From positions 10,611,992-10,675,991 of the forward strand of contig JAKOON010000011.1 in assembly GCA_022577435.1 (NCBI GenBank): a stretch of 64,000 nucleotides of DNA, written 5' to 3'. A model generated the notes under the pieces. The model had not been told where the DNA came from and made no database searches. It was given only the letters and a program-made list of their open reading frames with translations. The position numbers and the translations under genes were made by a program. The stretch is from Embiotoca jacksoni (lineage: Eukaryota; Chordata; Actinopteri; Embiotocidae). Below, piece after piece: positions 36,713 to 50,300 of the stretch; position 1 is the first letter of the stretch; each line of letters begins with the position of its first letter.

Positions 36713-37029
36713 AATGTTGACTTTTGTATAGTCAAAATTATGATAAAAAGTTAAAAAAAAAAATTATTTAAAAAGTCAAGAACACATGAGATAGAAAAAT
36801 TAAAAGCTCAAAAATATTTAAATCAAATCAAGGATTATGAGTTGAAAATTTATATAAGGGCCACAAACTGGGGCTGAATGAATTTATTTTTTATTTTACT
36901 TCTTTTGGAAAATAAAATAGTTTTCCCTGTTTAGCTTTTCTTTTCTTGGCAGCGACGGGCTTCCATACTATTGTGCTTACAGTGAGAGAAAAAAAAAAAA
37001 AAAAATCCTTTAATCGCTCCTGAAGCAGC

Positions 37030-37075
37030 TCGGAGTACGCATGCGTGAACATTTACCCAGCAGGTAAACTCCACC
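37030..37075 (+). promoter_or_regulatory. naa25: NAA25 core promoter with NRF1-like palindrome
   Basis: ACGCATGCGT at 37037-37046, 30 bp before the start codon, resembles the NRF1 site (GCGCATGCGC), common in housekeeping promoters. A CpG-rich region follows at about 37150-37420 inside intron 1. Confidence 0.4.
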
Positions 37076-37475
37076 ATGGCGGCGAGAGGCCATGTGCAAG
37101 ACCCCAACGACAGGAGACTCAGACCCATTTACGGTAAGGTCTCAATGGGAAGTCTCACATTTATGCGTGTTTGAAGGTTTGCGGGAACGCGGCCGCTGCC
37201 CCGCGCCGGTGCGTGTGTTTAAACTAGCGGCCGCGGGAGCCGGAGGACAGCGGCGCGGCCCCTCCAGCTCCAGCCGCGGTACTCGGCTGCCCGCAGCGCC
37301 CGGTGACAGTGCACCTTCCCCGGCGTGCCACTGAGCCGGGGTAAGGCGAGGTGGCTCCCGTGGGATGAAACCGCGTGTCCCGGCGTTACACCCGCAGGCG
37401 ACCTCGGTGGTTTCACGGCACTTGACTGCGGACATTTCCGTCGTCCCGGTTCGGCTCCTTCAAAAGAGCTTTTCT

Positions 37476-37513
<38 letters not shown>

Positions 37514-39836
37514 AACGATCGCTATTTGACAGCTAGCTTAGCGTGCTAACGTGTCCCGGCTAACCGGCCAGCCCAGCGCCGAGGATCACGCTGCAGCCGG
37601 ACGGGAGAAAAAAAAAAACAAAACGATTATTTATTAGGTTTGTGCGTCTTCGTGTTGACGTGATTCTCCGTTATCAACGCCCGGTCCTGGAGTTACAGCT
37701 GTTTTGTAGCGAGCTAAGTTTTGACACGGTTAGCTCGCAGCTAGCATCAGGTCCATAATAGTTAAAGGACAATGCTTTGGAGCTAACTCCGGCGGCATCG
37801 CTGCCATGGATCTGTCACAGCTCCCGATCTCTCCCTGGAAAAGAGGTGTGCTGCTAAATAACGGGACTTTTACTGTGTTTGTTATGCAGAACAGCTCCGA
37901 GGAATCCCACCGGTTCAGCTGCTGTTTTGAATCTTGATTTACTGCGAGCTGCTGGTAGTGGGAGAAGTACACAGGTCCTTTACTTCAGTGAAAGTACTAG
38001 TAATAATAATAATAATAATAATACCACGCTGTAAAATAAACAACAACAACAAAAAAAAAAACGTAAAAGTCCTCCATTCAAAACCTTCTTTTCGCAAAAG
38101 TTTGTAAGTAGTCTCTGCAAAATGTACTTTCAAAAGTAAAAGTACACACTGTGCAGTAAAATTGCTGCCTCATTAATGGGCATTTTACTGCCGGAGTTAT
38201 TTTTGGAGTTATTTTAATCTACAGAAATAAGATCACCGTGTGTTTCTTTCGTTTCTGCTCTGTGAGAACCACGTACCTCCAAAAAGGCAATCAGAATCAG
38301 CTTTGATGGCCAGTTGTGTTTACACATTACAAGGAATTTGATTTCATTTATAACTCGCTCTCAATGCACATAAATAAACACGTGTACAGCTAAGAGACAT
38401 TTACAGCTCAATATAGTGCTTTAAAAATAGTTTATTTCAGGTTTAAAGCTCGTCTCTGATTGGAATAATTTGCCTTTAAATATTCTATCCATATCATCTG
38501 TCCACTTGCTAAATGCCATGTTTTCCTATTATAGGATCAGTTGTACACGTCTATGATAACTCAATGTTATTACTGTCATTAATACTCTTCTATAATTTGT
38601 GAATGAAAGAAACATTTTGTATGCTCTAACATTGACGGACTCTGTTTGCCTCATTGTTTGATATTTATAATTGTTTTTCTGTTTGTTTTTTTCGTCATAT
38701 TTGGTATTGTAAATTATAGTGTTGTGGGTTTTATTGTTAAATGTTTTGTCTTTGTTTTGCGTGTGCGTAACAAGTAGGGGAAGTTTCTCAATCCTCAAAA
38801 TAACATAATTATAACAGACTTGTGATTTAAAATCACTAAATTTTGATTTCATGGGACAGAAAAGTATTAAAAAAATTTAATCTTAAAAGTAAATAAACCT
38901 GTCAGACAAATGTAGTGGAATAAAAGCACTATGTTTACCTCAGATTTAGTTGAATACAAGTATAACATTGCATTAAATGGAAATACTCAAAGTACAAGTC
39001 CCTTAAATTTGTGCTTAATACTTGTGAAAATGTACTTGGATGTTAGCTTTGCATTGGCCCGAAATAAATAATAATAAACTTTATCAATACTGCACTTTTC
39101 AAAACAAAATTACAAAGTGCTCTACATTATATTTCCAGGATTAAAACATTCAGTGAAACCAGGCAGAACTAAGGTAAATAAAATCCACAACAAAAACTAT
39201 ATTCAGGTTAGAAATGTCAGAGGAAAGAGAGAATTGTCAGGTTTTTATAAGGGATATTACTTTTGTCACATTTTTCTGAGCACCACTGTAGTTTTAACCG
39301 AGTTAAAATATATTTTGATGACCTTAAATACTTCATCTAGTCTCCATGGTAACCTAAACGTCTCTGTGGGCCGATCATCCATCAAAGCGGATTCGTTCGG
39401 CTGCAGATCGTTGAACTCATTAGCCGGATGTGTCCAGAGTTCCTACGACTTCTGAGGGTTTTTAGGTCGAGCTGGTCGATATTTACGAAAGCAAATATCA
39501 CGATGTGACCGTCGGTGCTTTACACTGCGAGATTTGTGATCAATAACTATCATTAATGTGGGCGTAAAGGCGAATAAACAAACCGCTAAAAAAAGGTCTG
39601 TCAGGTTCAGAAAATGACGTCACTTTCCTGTAATGCAGCTTTAATTTACACCAAATTATGATATATTATGAGTCTTGTGTCCTGATATGACAAAATATTG
39701 ATCGATGGCTCCGCCCCTTCTGCTGAGCAACTTTCTTCTTTCTGTGACGACAGTTTGAACAGAGAGAATAGACGTGACATAATCAGAGCGTACCGTCTGG
39801 CATGGTTAAATTTGGCCAACAGCTGTCCTGAAGAGG

Positions 39837-39887
<51 letters not shown>

Positions 39888-40884
39888 AGAAAGACATACT
39901 TTACCAGAGGTTCAGGGAACATTTACTATCATCCATTAATCAGAAGACAATTTGTGGTTATTGATCAGCAGATTAATTGTTAATAACAGTAACTTTGCTG
40001 AAGCTGCAAAAAAAAAAAAAAAAAAAAAAAAATCGTAATTTTTTTTTTTCAATGAAAAGTTGAATTGTTTGCTCTATAATTTGTTAGAAAACAGAAAAAT
40101 CAACCATCTAAGGCTTAAGTTAGTGTCTGCAAATTGTTTAGTTAGTTTAAACCAATGGTTCCAGTGGTTAATACCAGTGATTCGGACTCTTCAGTCGTTT
40201 GATTTTAACGAGTGAAAACGAATCTCGCTCGAGGTGTAAACACATCCTTCGATTGTCGTTATTGTCGTCGTTTATTGGCACATGAAGAGTTTGGGACGCT
40301 CTGGTTTAAATTACATCCCGTAATTCCCAGTTTAGAGTCACATACGACAAAAAATAGCAGAGATGCTCCACATGTTTCCCTGAAGTTAAACTTTCTGCTG
40401 ATTTACCGTAACGTGATCGTGTTTTTTTTTCCATTGTGTTTCTGCAGATTACCTTGATAATGGCAACAATAAAATGGCGATACAGCAGGCGGACAAGCTG
40501 CTGAAGAAACACAAGGACCTGCACTGTGCCAAGGTGACTGTCTGTTTCTCACCTGCTGCTCGTCTCCGTGTTTGATTCTATCGGCTGTTCTGTGACGCGG
40601 TCAGAGACGCGCTCGTATGGAATCTCGGGGATGATGATCATCCGCTCGTTCGTTACACGATAATTGATGTTGACTTTAATGCATAAACATGCGTCCGGCT
40701 TGGTTGAAGCAGCATGTCGGTTTCTCTACGTGGAACAAACCGTTCGAGACACTGGCTCCTCTCCTCCTCTTCTTCCTCTCCTCATCTTCACCTTCTCCTC
40801 TCGTCTCCTTCACCTCGTCTCTCCTCTCATTCTCCTCCCTTTGTCTTCCTCTTTTTATATTCCTCCTCTTCCTCCTCCTCCATC

Positions 40885-40915
<31 letters not shown>

Positions 40916-43900
40916 CCTCCTCTTCCTCTCCTCAGCCGTAGGAAAACACTGCAGTGAATCCTGCAGGCTCTCTGACCTTCTCTACCTGAATCTATGTCAT
41001 CAGAAAAAAAAGACATTCAGTTGTTGGTTGCGGTCGTACTTCACAGACAGCAGCGAGAAAACCGAGTTGCCTGCTGTTATCTGAACTCTTCCAGTCAGAC
41101 CTCCTCAGCGTTTTTTTCGTGTCTCTTCTCGTCCCTCCAGGTGCTGAAGGCGATCGGCCTCCAGAGGACGGGCAAGCAGGATGAAGCGTTCTCGTTCGCC
41201 CAGGAAGTGGCCACGCTGGAGCCCACTGACGACAACTCTCTGCAGGCTCTGACCATCCTGTACAGAGAGATGCACCGCCGTGAGTACACCTGCACGCACA
41301 CACGCACGGAGCAATTGACCGCGGAGACGCTGCGTGCTGAACGTCCGTCCTCTGTGCCCGTTCACAGCGGAGTTGGTGACGAAGCTGTACGAGGCGGCGG
41401 TGAAGAAGGTTCCTCTCAGCGAGGAGTACCACTCCCACCTCTTCATGGCGTACGCCCGCGTCGGCGAGTACAAGAAGATGCAGCAGGTGACACAGATGGA
41501 AACACGCTGACTAAACAGCTGCTGCTAGTTTATAAGATGATGATGATGATGATGATGACGAAGATCTCCACTCTTTGCAGGCGGGTATGGCCCTGTACAA
41601 GATCGTCCCCAAGAATCCCTATTACTTCTGGTCTGTCATGAGTCTGGTGATGCAGGTACGAGTCGGACGCTCAGATTTCGGAAATGTTTTTTTTAAATTT
41701 ATTATTATTATTATTATTGTTGTTGTTGTTTTTGTTGTTATTATTGTTATTATTTTGAGAAAAATACTTTAATAATAATGTGTTGTTGTTATGATGCTGA
41801 AGGCGATCTCCGCTCAGGATGAGAAACTGGCCCAGACCATGTTCCTGCCGCTGGCGGAGCGCATGGTGGAGAAGATGGTGAAGGAGGAGAAGATCGAGGC
41901 CGAAGCGGAGGTGAGTGCAGCGTGTTGCCGTGTCGACTAATCTTCAATGTGAATAATATGAGTAACATTAACTTCCTCTGCTCACTTTTAAGGCATTAAG
42001 GTGTACGACTGATAATTAGAACCATTAACTCCTTGAAGTGTAGAATTGGGACAGTTTTAGTTCAGATCCGTGTTCGGTAAATGTTTTTTTTTAAGGAAAC
42101 GACACATTCAGTCAGTCTGACTCACCTCTTGAGCTCCTTAATTAAAGCAGCAGTGTTCTTTTTCACCTTTTGTCCTGTTAATACTCGTACGCTTCCATTT
42201 AAAAGCGGTTTCTCGCTGGGATTTAAGTGTGCGACACGCCTCTTTTTCATTTCACACCAGCGAATCTGTGATCTACCTCGTGGCGTTTTGAAGACGGCCA
42301 TGAATGCACATTTATCCGGATTAATTACTCCTGGGTTGAACTAGCCACACCAGATCAACCGGGCTTGGCAATTGTGAAGCAGGTGAAGCCAGGATGAACT
42401 GACTGGGCGAGGTCAAGCCTGGCTTTTCTCTGTTATCCTGAATATCCTAATTCTGCTTTTGTGAAACAGGCCACAGGTCAACCACGTTTCATACACTATG
42501 AACTTTTGGGAAAGTCCCCGAGGAGAGTCGGACGATACACAGACTCGCAGAAAGAGACAATAACAGAGTCAGAAAGTCTAAATCCGAACCGACTGTTGAG
42601 TAACAGTCAAATAGTTCCCAGCGAGGATCCAGTCGGTTTTCTTTTTGTCCATTTTATTTCCAACAAGTTTTAAATAACAAAAACGACAAACAAACAAAAA
42701 AACACACAAAAAATAACCCGAGCAAAACCAAACCAATATCCAAACGGTGCCAAAAAAACCCAACCCAAAACTAAAAAAAGAACCTTAGCAAAACCAAACC
42801 AATATCCAAACTGTGCCAAAAAAAAAAAGCAACACAAAAAACACTGAGTAGTGTTTTTGCTTGAAGTGCCCATCAGTCTCCTGTAAAATGGTGTCACATC
42901 AGCACTCTTTGCATTCACATAAAAAACCAGATGTTGTTAAACACACGCAACGTTTTAGTCTGAGACTATATGTTAGAAAAATTACTCAAGAGGCTTGGTT
43001 CAAAATCAAACACATCGGGCATTTTATTCTTGCAAGAAGGAGCAACTACATGCACCCTCAAAGAGAGGTGTCCAGCAGTGCTCCCCCCAGCAGTTCTCTA
43101 GCAAGGCTCTCCCCAGCAGTTCTCCAGCATGGCTTTCCAGCAGTCCTTCTTCAGCAGTCCTTCTTCAGCAGTCCTTCCAGCAGGGCTCGCCCCAGCCGGG
43201 CTCTACCCAGCCTGGCTTCCCCAGCAGTCCTTGTCTCCCCAGCAGGGCTTTCCTTAGGGCAGCTTTTATACAGTTGACAGTCACCCCCATTCCCTTTGTA
43301 TCTGCTTTTGTATGGTAATACAGAGTTGGTTGTAGGTCACAAGATAAGGACACAGGGGAGTCGTCAATTAGATGCGGAAAGAATCACTTGCGAATAAGAC
43401 AGAAAACAAAGGAAACTTTTCGGACAAGAGACTTTCTGGAGCCACAACGCAAACAAGAGGAAGAGACAAATCCTTTTTTTCCATCACTATAATACAAACT
43501 CCACTTCTTTTCTTTCTCATTGTGTCGTGGTATTTACAGATGTTTTTGGATGTTTGTGTGTGTGACTGCAGGTGCAGCTGTATTTCATGATCCTGGAGCG
43601 GTTGGGGAAGTGTGTGGAGGCCCTGGAGGTGATCAGGGGGCCACTGGGGGGTACGTGCTGCTCTTCTTAGTTTTATTTAATAAGGACATTTTAACAGCAT
43701 CTGAAGCAGTGAAGTGACGGTAAGATGCAGCACAGACACCGTAACAATTCATGACATTTAATAGAAAACACAGTGTTAATATTGTCAGAAACCACGCGGT
43801 GCCACTTTAAACGCCTTTTGCATCCCTTCGTGTCTCCACAGAGAAGCTGACCAGCGAGCTGCAGAGCAGAGAAACTAAATGCATGAAGCTGTATCAGCGG

Positions 43901-44265
43901 CTCCAGCGCTGGCCCGAGTGTAACGCCTTGGCCCACAAGCTGCTGCTCAAAAAGTGAGCGTGAACGCTTAAAAGTCCTTTTAGAGGCTGTTATTGTTGTC
44001 AATACTCTGATCTTGACGTAACACGTTTTGCTTTGAAATTTAAATGGAAGAAAACGACACGAGTGAGCAGCTTTATTGATGTCATACAGTCTGACAGAAA
44101 TTCGATCAGACACGAAGAGTGAGAATATAAATATGTCGGAACAAACGTGCGCGTTTGTGTTTGTAGTCCGGATGATTGGCAGTTCTACCCCTCCTACTTC
44201 GACTCTCTCTTCCACCTGATGGATCAGTCGTGGAGCCCGCCGGAAGAAGGAGAACAGTGAGTGCA

Positions 44266-44315
<50 letters not shown>

Positions 44316-47300
44316 CAGACTGGTGAATGATGAAAAGTCCCTTCAGTTTGTTTCGTTCTTAAGGTTTAAAGCCTTATTAATATTCATACAGTTGTCGTAA
44401 ACGGAGAAATTAGCTTCACGGACCGAAACTCTCTTTGTATCAGGCTGTAAACATGTTTATTTCTGCTGTAAACGTGTTTATTTCTGCTGTAAACGTGTTT
44501 ATTTCTGCTGTGAAGTGGACGTAGCTTCCGGTTGTGACAAATGAGGCTAATATGAAAAAGCCTCAAACTGCAATAGAGGTCGGCTCCAAAAAGCCTCCGG
44601 CTCCATAAACTCCCAGTCAACTTCTCTCATCAAATACAAAGTCAATAAAATGCCTCCACCAGTTATCTCTGTGTTTTTAGCTAAAGTCACTCCTTCTTAT
44701 TTGTTTTCTGGCGGTCCATCTGAAAATAATCTGTCATGAATTCGAAAAGTTGTTAAAGTTACACTATTTGGTCGGCCAAATGCCTCAACTTTCCGTATCT
44801 GTTTTAAATTAAAAGCCTTCATTTCAAATTAAAAGCCCGGTCCAGCCGTATGCTGGGTTTTTCATTTCAGTTAGATTTTATGGCACCAAATCGCAACACA
44901 AGTCACGTGACGGCACGTAACACAGTTGATTCCTTCAAACAGAACATTACAATACCTTATTATTTTATATTTTATTTTTGTGGTTTATTGACTTTAAAAA
45001 AACATTAATGAATATTAGGGGAAATGCAATCATTTATAATTAAAGCCACATGTTTTTAAGCCCTCAGATAGTTTTTATTCCATATTTCTAGCCTCTTACA
45101 GACGCTGAGAAATGAAGGTAAAACCAGGTCGTTTTCAAACCGTGCCTCAGGTCGGTTTTCGTGGTCGCTTCGGATCATAGCGGGTCTAAAAACTCGTCTT
45201 TCAACCGGACAGATTTTATAGACCGCTTGAGCCTGCGGATGTTCTCTTGAGTTCATCTCTCCAAACTCCAAACCAGAGCAGAGGTTTTTCCCGCGAACAG
45301 ATAAACGTTGACGCGTGTTTCTCCGTCTGCGCGCAGCTGCTCGGAGGGCTCGGTTCATCACACCGTGGGCGAGGTGATGAGGTTCGTGGAGGACCGAATC
45401 AAAGGGGAGGACGGCAAAGAGTCCCGCTCGCTCCGAGGACCTTACTTAGCTCGGCTGGAATTAATCCATCGACTGAGGGAGCGAGGATGTCCGGAAGAGA
45501 GCCTGCTGGGTAAAAAAAAAAAACACACACACACACACACACACACACGGCCACAGCCTCTTCAGGACAGCTGTTGGGCCAAATTTAACCGTGCCAGACG
45601 GTACGCTGTGATTATGTCACCTCTATTCTCTCTGTTCAAATTGTCGTCACAGAAAGAAGAAAGTTGCTCAGCAGAAGGGGCGGAGCCATCAATATTTTCT
45701 CATATCAGGACATAAGACTCATAATATATCATAATTTGGTGTAAATTAAAGTCTTTCTTCCGGTTTTAAAGCTGCATTACAATACACACACACGCGCGCG
45801 CTCACACAAAACGCCGTACGTTCACCAGCCTCCTTCCTGCGCGCGACCGTCTGTTTGTCTCCGAGCAGGCGAGCCGTCGGAGCTAATGGTGCAGTTCTTC
45901 GGGAGGTTTGGAGACAAGCCGTGCTGCATCACCGACCTGAAGATCTACCTGCATCTGTTGCCGGCCGAGCACCACGTCCAGGTGAGTCGGAGCGGGGCAA
46001 CCCCGAAAAAATGCCCGCGCGCTGCGAGGCGGAGGGAGCCGCTCGCCCCGGGAAGCTCACGTCTTCTTTAACTCCGCAGTTCATCAATCGTCTGAGCGAG
46101 GCGGCGCCGCTGGGGGAGCGGGGAGACGAGGGCTTCGCCTTCCCGGAGGACACCAGGGCGCTGCAGAGGCACCTGTGCGTGTGTCAGCTGAGCCGAGCGC
46201 TCGGCCTGCACCACTCCCTCGACGTGGACGGGAAACTGCGGCTCATCGCCGAGCTCAAGGCGCACTATCGTCACGGGCTGAAGTTCGGTAAGGACGCGCA
46301 TTCATTCCTTCTTCCTCCGGGCGCGAATGTTTGTTTGGCGCGATCGAGGCGGTTTTAAGCGGCGGAGCATGAAGCGGTTCATGAACACGTTCGGTCCGAC
46401 GGCGCCGCGGTGAAATCGCGCCTCTTTCACCAACAGCTTCTGAAGACGCATCTTCAATTTCTTCTGAAGACACCTCTTCAATTTCTTCTGAAGACGCCTC
46501 TTCAATTTCTTCTGAAGACACCTCTTCAATTTCTTCTGAAGACGCCTCTTCAATTTCTTCTGAAGATACATCTTCAGAAGAAATTGAAGAGGCATCTTCA
46601 GAAGAAAACTCGACGTCAGATTCTCAAACTGCAGATTTGTTCACTGTATTTTTACAATAACGATATTCTTCACGATACGACAAAATACACTAAATATTTG
46701 GTTATTAATTTTTAGAACATACAATTTCAACAAAATACGTGTTTTATATGTCTAAATACAGCAACACCGGCTTTCAAATAATCAGAAAAACTAAAAAATA
46801 GTCTCCGTGTTTTTTGTTTGTAAACAACAACAACAGTGTGATTCTGTCGGTTAGATTCTGCTCTTACGCAGTTTTTACAAAGATTTTGGCATTCACCAAC
46901 GTTTTCTTATTCTTATAGTTTTTCTTATTTGGTTCTCGGGTGAGTTGGTTTTCAGAAGAAATCTCTTAAGAACAGTTGGTGAACGAGGTCCCGCGTTTTT
47001 ATGCAGAAACTGAAAGTCGATCTTTTAAAACAAAAAGTTCTTCCACAACTCTTTTGGTTTGTTCGAACAAGTTAGTATTTCTTGAAAAGTCGAGTGGAGA
47101 AGAGTTATAAGAAGATATTGTATTATGACTCGTATAAAGAGGTTCCCTGACGCTACCCTGCTGTATTTGTTCTGACGTGTTTTCCTGTGTTGAACAGGGA
47201 AGAACGCTCTGAAGACGGAGCTGCAGTTCTCTGATATGTACTGTCTGATGGCAGCTCATGTTTACGTCGACCTCTGGACCGACACCAGTGAGTTTCTCTC

Positions 47301-50300
47301 CTCTGTTTCCTGAAGGTTTTTTTTTCCTAGGAAGCAGCAGCTTCAACATAAATAGGAGTTATAAAAGTCTATTACAGACATCGAAAGTCCCGGGATTGAA
47401 CTAAATCCTGGAATATCACGGAGTTAATAAAAAAACAAATGTTGTTTCTGTTCATCAAACTGTAATATTCTCCCTGCATTCATTTTTCTATCTGGCGTTA
47501 ATGAACTGGTTTTCTCAGCAGTTTTATCTCCTTCCCGCTCGTCAACAATCCCTTCAGTCAACATGGGATTTTTTTTTTTCCTGAAACTGCTAACGAAGGC
47601 AAACATGCAGGAAAATCAACGTTTCAAGAGCTTCGGCTCAAAAAACGACGATGCGGGCGGAAAAAAAAGAAGAAAAAAAGCCAGCTGTTAAAGTTTGTAA
47701 AACTACGATTGATGCATTAAAATGTGGGAGAAGGGAGCCCTTCGTTACCATGCCAACAGTAAGAAGCATGCTGCACCCCCCTTCTCTGATGCATCCCAGT
47801 GGGGGGGGGGGGGAGAAGCTTTAAGACGGTTAAAAAAATAAATAAAATTTAAAAAAAAACTCTGTGAACGAGTAAATAAAGCTGAAAAAACTGCTGGAAT
47901 CAAATAACGTGGCTGGATTTTGTCTGATCAACACAAAGGTGGCTGTTTTTACTTGATTATAGGTCGTTAAATTGAACTTTTTATCAGTGACAATCGGAGC
48001 ATTTGACTCGCAGATCTGACCCTCCTCCCTCTCGGCCGATGTCGCCTCTTTGTGTTTCGCAGGAGATGAGAACATGGCCTGGCAGTGTCTGGGTCTCCTG
48101 CAGGAGGGTCTGTCGCACAGTTCCTCCAACGCCCAGTTCAAGCTGCTGCTGCTGCTCCTCTACTGCCGCCTGGGAGCCTTCGAGCCCGTCGTGGACCTTT
48201 ACTCCAGCCTGGACGCCAAGCACGTGCAGCACGACACCATCGGGTCGGTACCTAAACACGGACATACGTTTACGGGGGAAGGTGGGACGACCGGAGTCGA
48301 TGAATAGTCGAATGCTTCCAGAGTAGGGATCGAGACATGCACGCACACACACGCGCACACACGCACACACACGCACACATGGTCAGTGTCCAGCGTCCAC
48401 AGGAATTAACGACGACTCGCGACTCTTCTGGTTAATTTCTGGCTTCGGCTCGTTTCAATCACGTTTGTGTGAAGTATTTTCGGCCGAGTTACTCGAGAAC
48501 TTTTCTCTGACCGGACGAGTCGTAAGTTACACCCTTTGACTTTACTGCTTTCTGCTTCTGCCGGTTTGTTTTCCTTTTTTTTTTTCCATCAGCTTGCTCC
48601 TTCCTCACTCAGTGAGAATGTTGTGAAATGTGGACTGTCTGCATAAATCATACCCCCCCCCCCCCCCCACACACACACACACATGCACACATTATTTGCT
48701 GAACACAACACAAAGTAAAGTACATAATAATTTGTATTTTATGTTTTATATGACCACTCTGAGATTTTTTTTTTCTCAACAATAACAATAATACAGCAAC
48801 TTTCAGAAAAACAAAAACAACATAGCTAAATTGATTAATTATTAGAAAACTATTTTTTTTCATCAACCCATATCAATTTCCACCTTAAATGAACGACTGG
48901 ACTCGGACTAGTTCCCGTCCACTTCGGGAATAAGCCCCGCCCCCTCCAAGTACACCTACAGATAATTTTGTTGGTTTCACAGATACAGATAATGGTAGAC
49001 TCGCTTGTTCCTGGTTCCAAGTAATTCACATTTTAGTCATCATTTCCTTCTCAGAGATGTTTGATTTATACGACCCCTGACCTCCTTCATTATTTATTCT
49101 CTGTAATTTTCCAGGTTTCTGTTGACGCGCTACGCCGAGTCGTTGGGTCAGTTCGCTGCAGCCTCCCAGTCCTGTAACTTCTCCCTCAGGTTTTTCCACT
49201 CCAACCAGAAAGATGTGAGTCCGTCTGACACTTTTCTTTCTTTTTTCGTAACTCCAGCACCTCTTCCTCTTCTGTTCCCTCACCATCATTCGCGTCTCTT
49301 TATTTCCCCCTCCAGACCTCAGAGTACATCATCCAGGCGTATAAGTACGGAGCGTTCGAGAAGATCCCGGAGTTCATCGCTCTGCGGAACCGCTTGAACC
49401 AGTCGCTGCACTTCGCTCAGGTCCGCACGGAGAGGATGCTGCTGGACCTGTTCCTGGAGGCGGACATGTAAGAAGACACTGAAGACACTGAATACGGACA
49501 CTGAGGGCTTGATTTTGATGTATTTTTGTTTTTCTTGTCTTGCAGTGTGTTGAGTCTGGAGGAGAGTGTGAAGGCCATGTCTCTGTCTGCGGAGGAGGAC
49601 GACATCCCCTGGGACAGCATGAGGGACAACAGAGACCTGACAGTTTTCACCAGCTGGGATCCTAAAGACAGGTACACAGTTATTATCTTTTTTTTTATTA
49701 TTATTTTTTTTAACTCCTGAAGTCCCCCACATGAACCGGTGAGCTGCTTCTCCTTTCTCCTGCAGGCAGCTGACTGACGAGCACCGGAGTCAGTCTCTGG
49801 AGGAGGAGGAGGTGTGGCTGAGGATGCGCTCGCTAATTCTCCGCCTCCTCGCCTCGCTGGCGGCGCTCGGACACACGCAGCAGAACTCTGAGGTTTCCAA
49901 CGAGAACGGAGTCGGAGACAAGACGTCGGTCCTGAACGACCTGCTGACTCGGCTCAACCAGACGCTGCAGACGGCAGCTAAGGTCGCAGAGAGACGCACA
50001 CAGGTACGGCTCTCACAAACCCTGACACACACACACACATGCACACCGGAAGTAAAAAATTAAAATTAAAAAAAAAAGTGTAGTGAAAGTCTTTAAATAT
50101 TAAAAAAAGAAGCAAACCAGACTTTAAATACATAAATAATCTCAGGAAAAAGCAGAAAAGACAACAAAAAAAAGGTCAGTGTATGAAAATGGTTGTTTAT
50201 TTGTATTCACATTTTAACAACAAGGCAACTCGAGGTGTTTTACAGAAAACCATTAAAAGCATCACAATATCAAGAGAAAGAAAAACAATTTAAAAGATTC

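Larger units (their letters stand above)
33902..36930. other. PITPNB-NAA25 intergenic region
   Basis: A TG repeat (34172-34227), long T tracts (34935-34963, 35007-35033) and very AT-rich DNA. A reverse family A fragment is at 36636-36712. No gene was recognised on either strand. Confidence 0.55.
37134..40447. other. NAA25 intron 1 (3.3 kb)
   Basis: A CpG-rich start (37150-37420), then a T26 run (37479-37510), then repeat-derived DNA: 37954-38150 resembles the end of a fish hAT-type repeat ('gggagaagtacacaggtcct'); 38285-38345 resembles a LINE-type tail ('aatcagaatcagctttgatg', 'ttacaaggaatttgatttca'); 39065-39140 resembles another tail; 39620-39886 is repeat family B. No coding sequence. Confidence 0.5.
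41911..43571. other. NAA25 intron 6
   Basis: Contains a tandem pair of about 66 bp (42721-42835; 'aaaccaaaccaatatccaaa' twice) and a solo LTR (42971-43486). The rest is unrecognised. Confidence 0.6.

Noticed and set aside
37142..37435. Overlapping GC-rich frames near the NAA25 start
   Set aside because: CpG-rich DNA lacks stop codons by chance; the frames have no homology and sit in intron 1.
42861..43318. 138- and 107-codon Ser/Pro-rich frames
   Set aside because: They are the repeat-expanded middle of the solo LTR, read against its orientation; not a gene.
43691..44266. 191-codon minus-strand open frame
   Set aside because: It is antisense to NAA25 exons 8-9 and the intervening intron; no recognisable domain.
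46302..46715. Repetitive frames 'KKLKRRLQ...' (-) and 'LQFLLKTP...' (+); CRISPR-like look
   Set aside because: 24-bp units without spacers, in an intron of a vertebrate gene; it is a minisatellite, not a CRISPR array or a gene.
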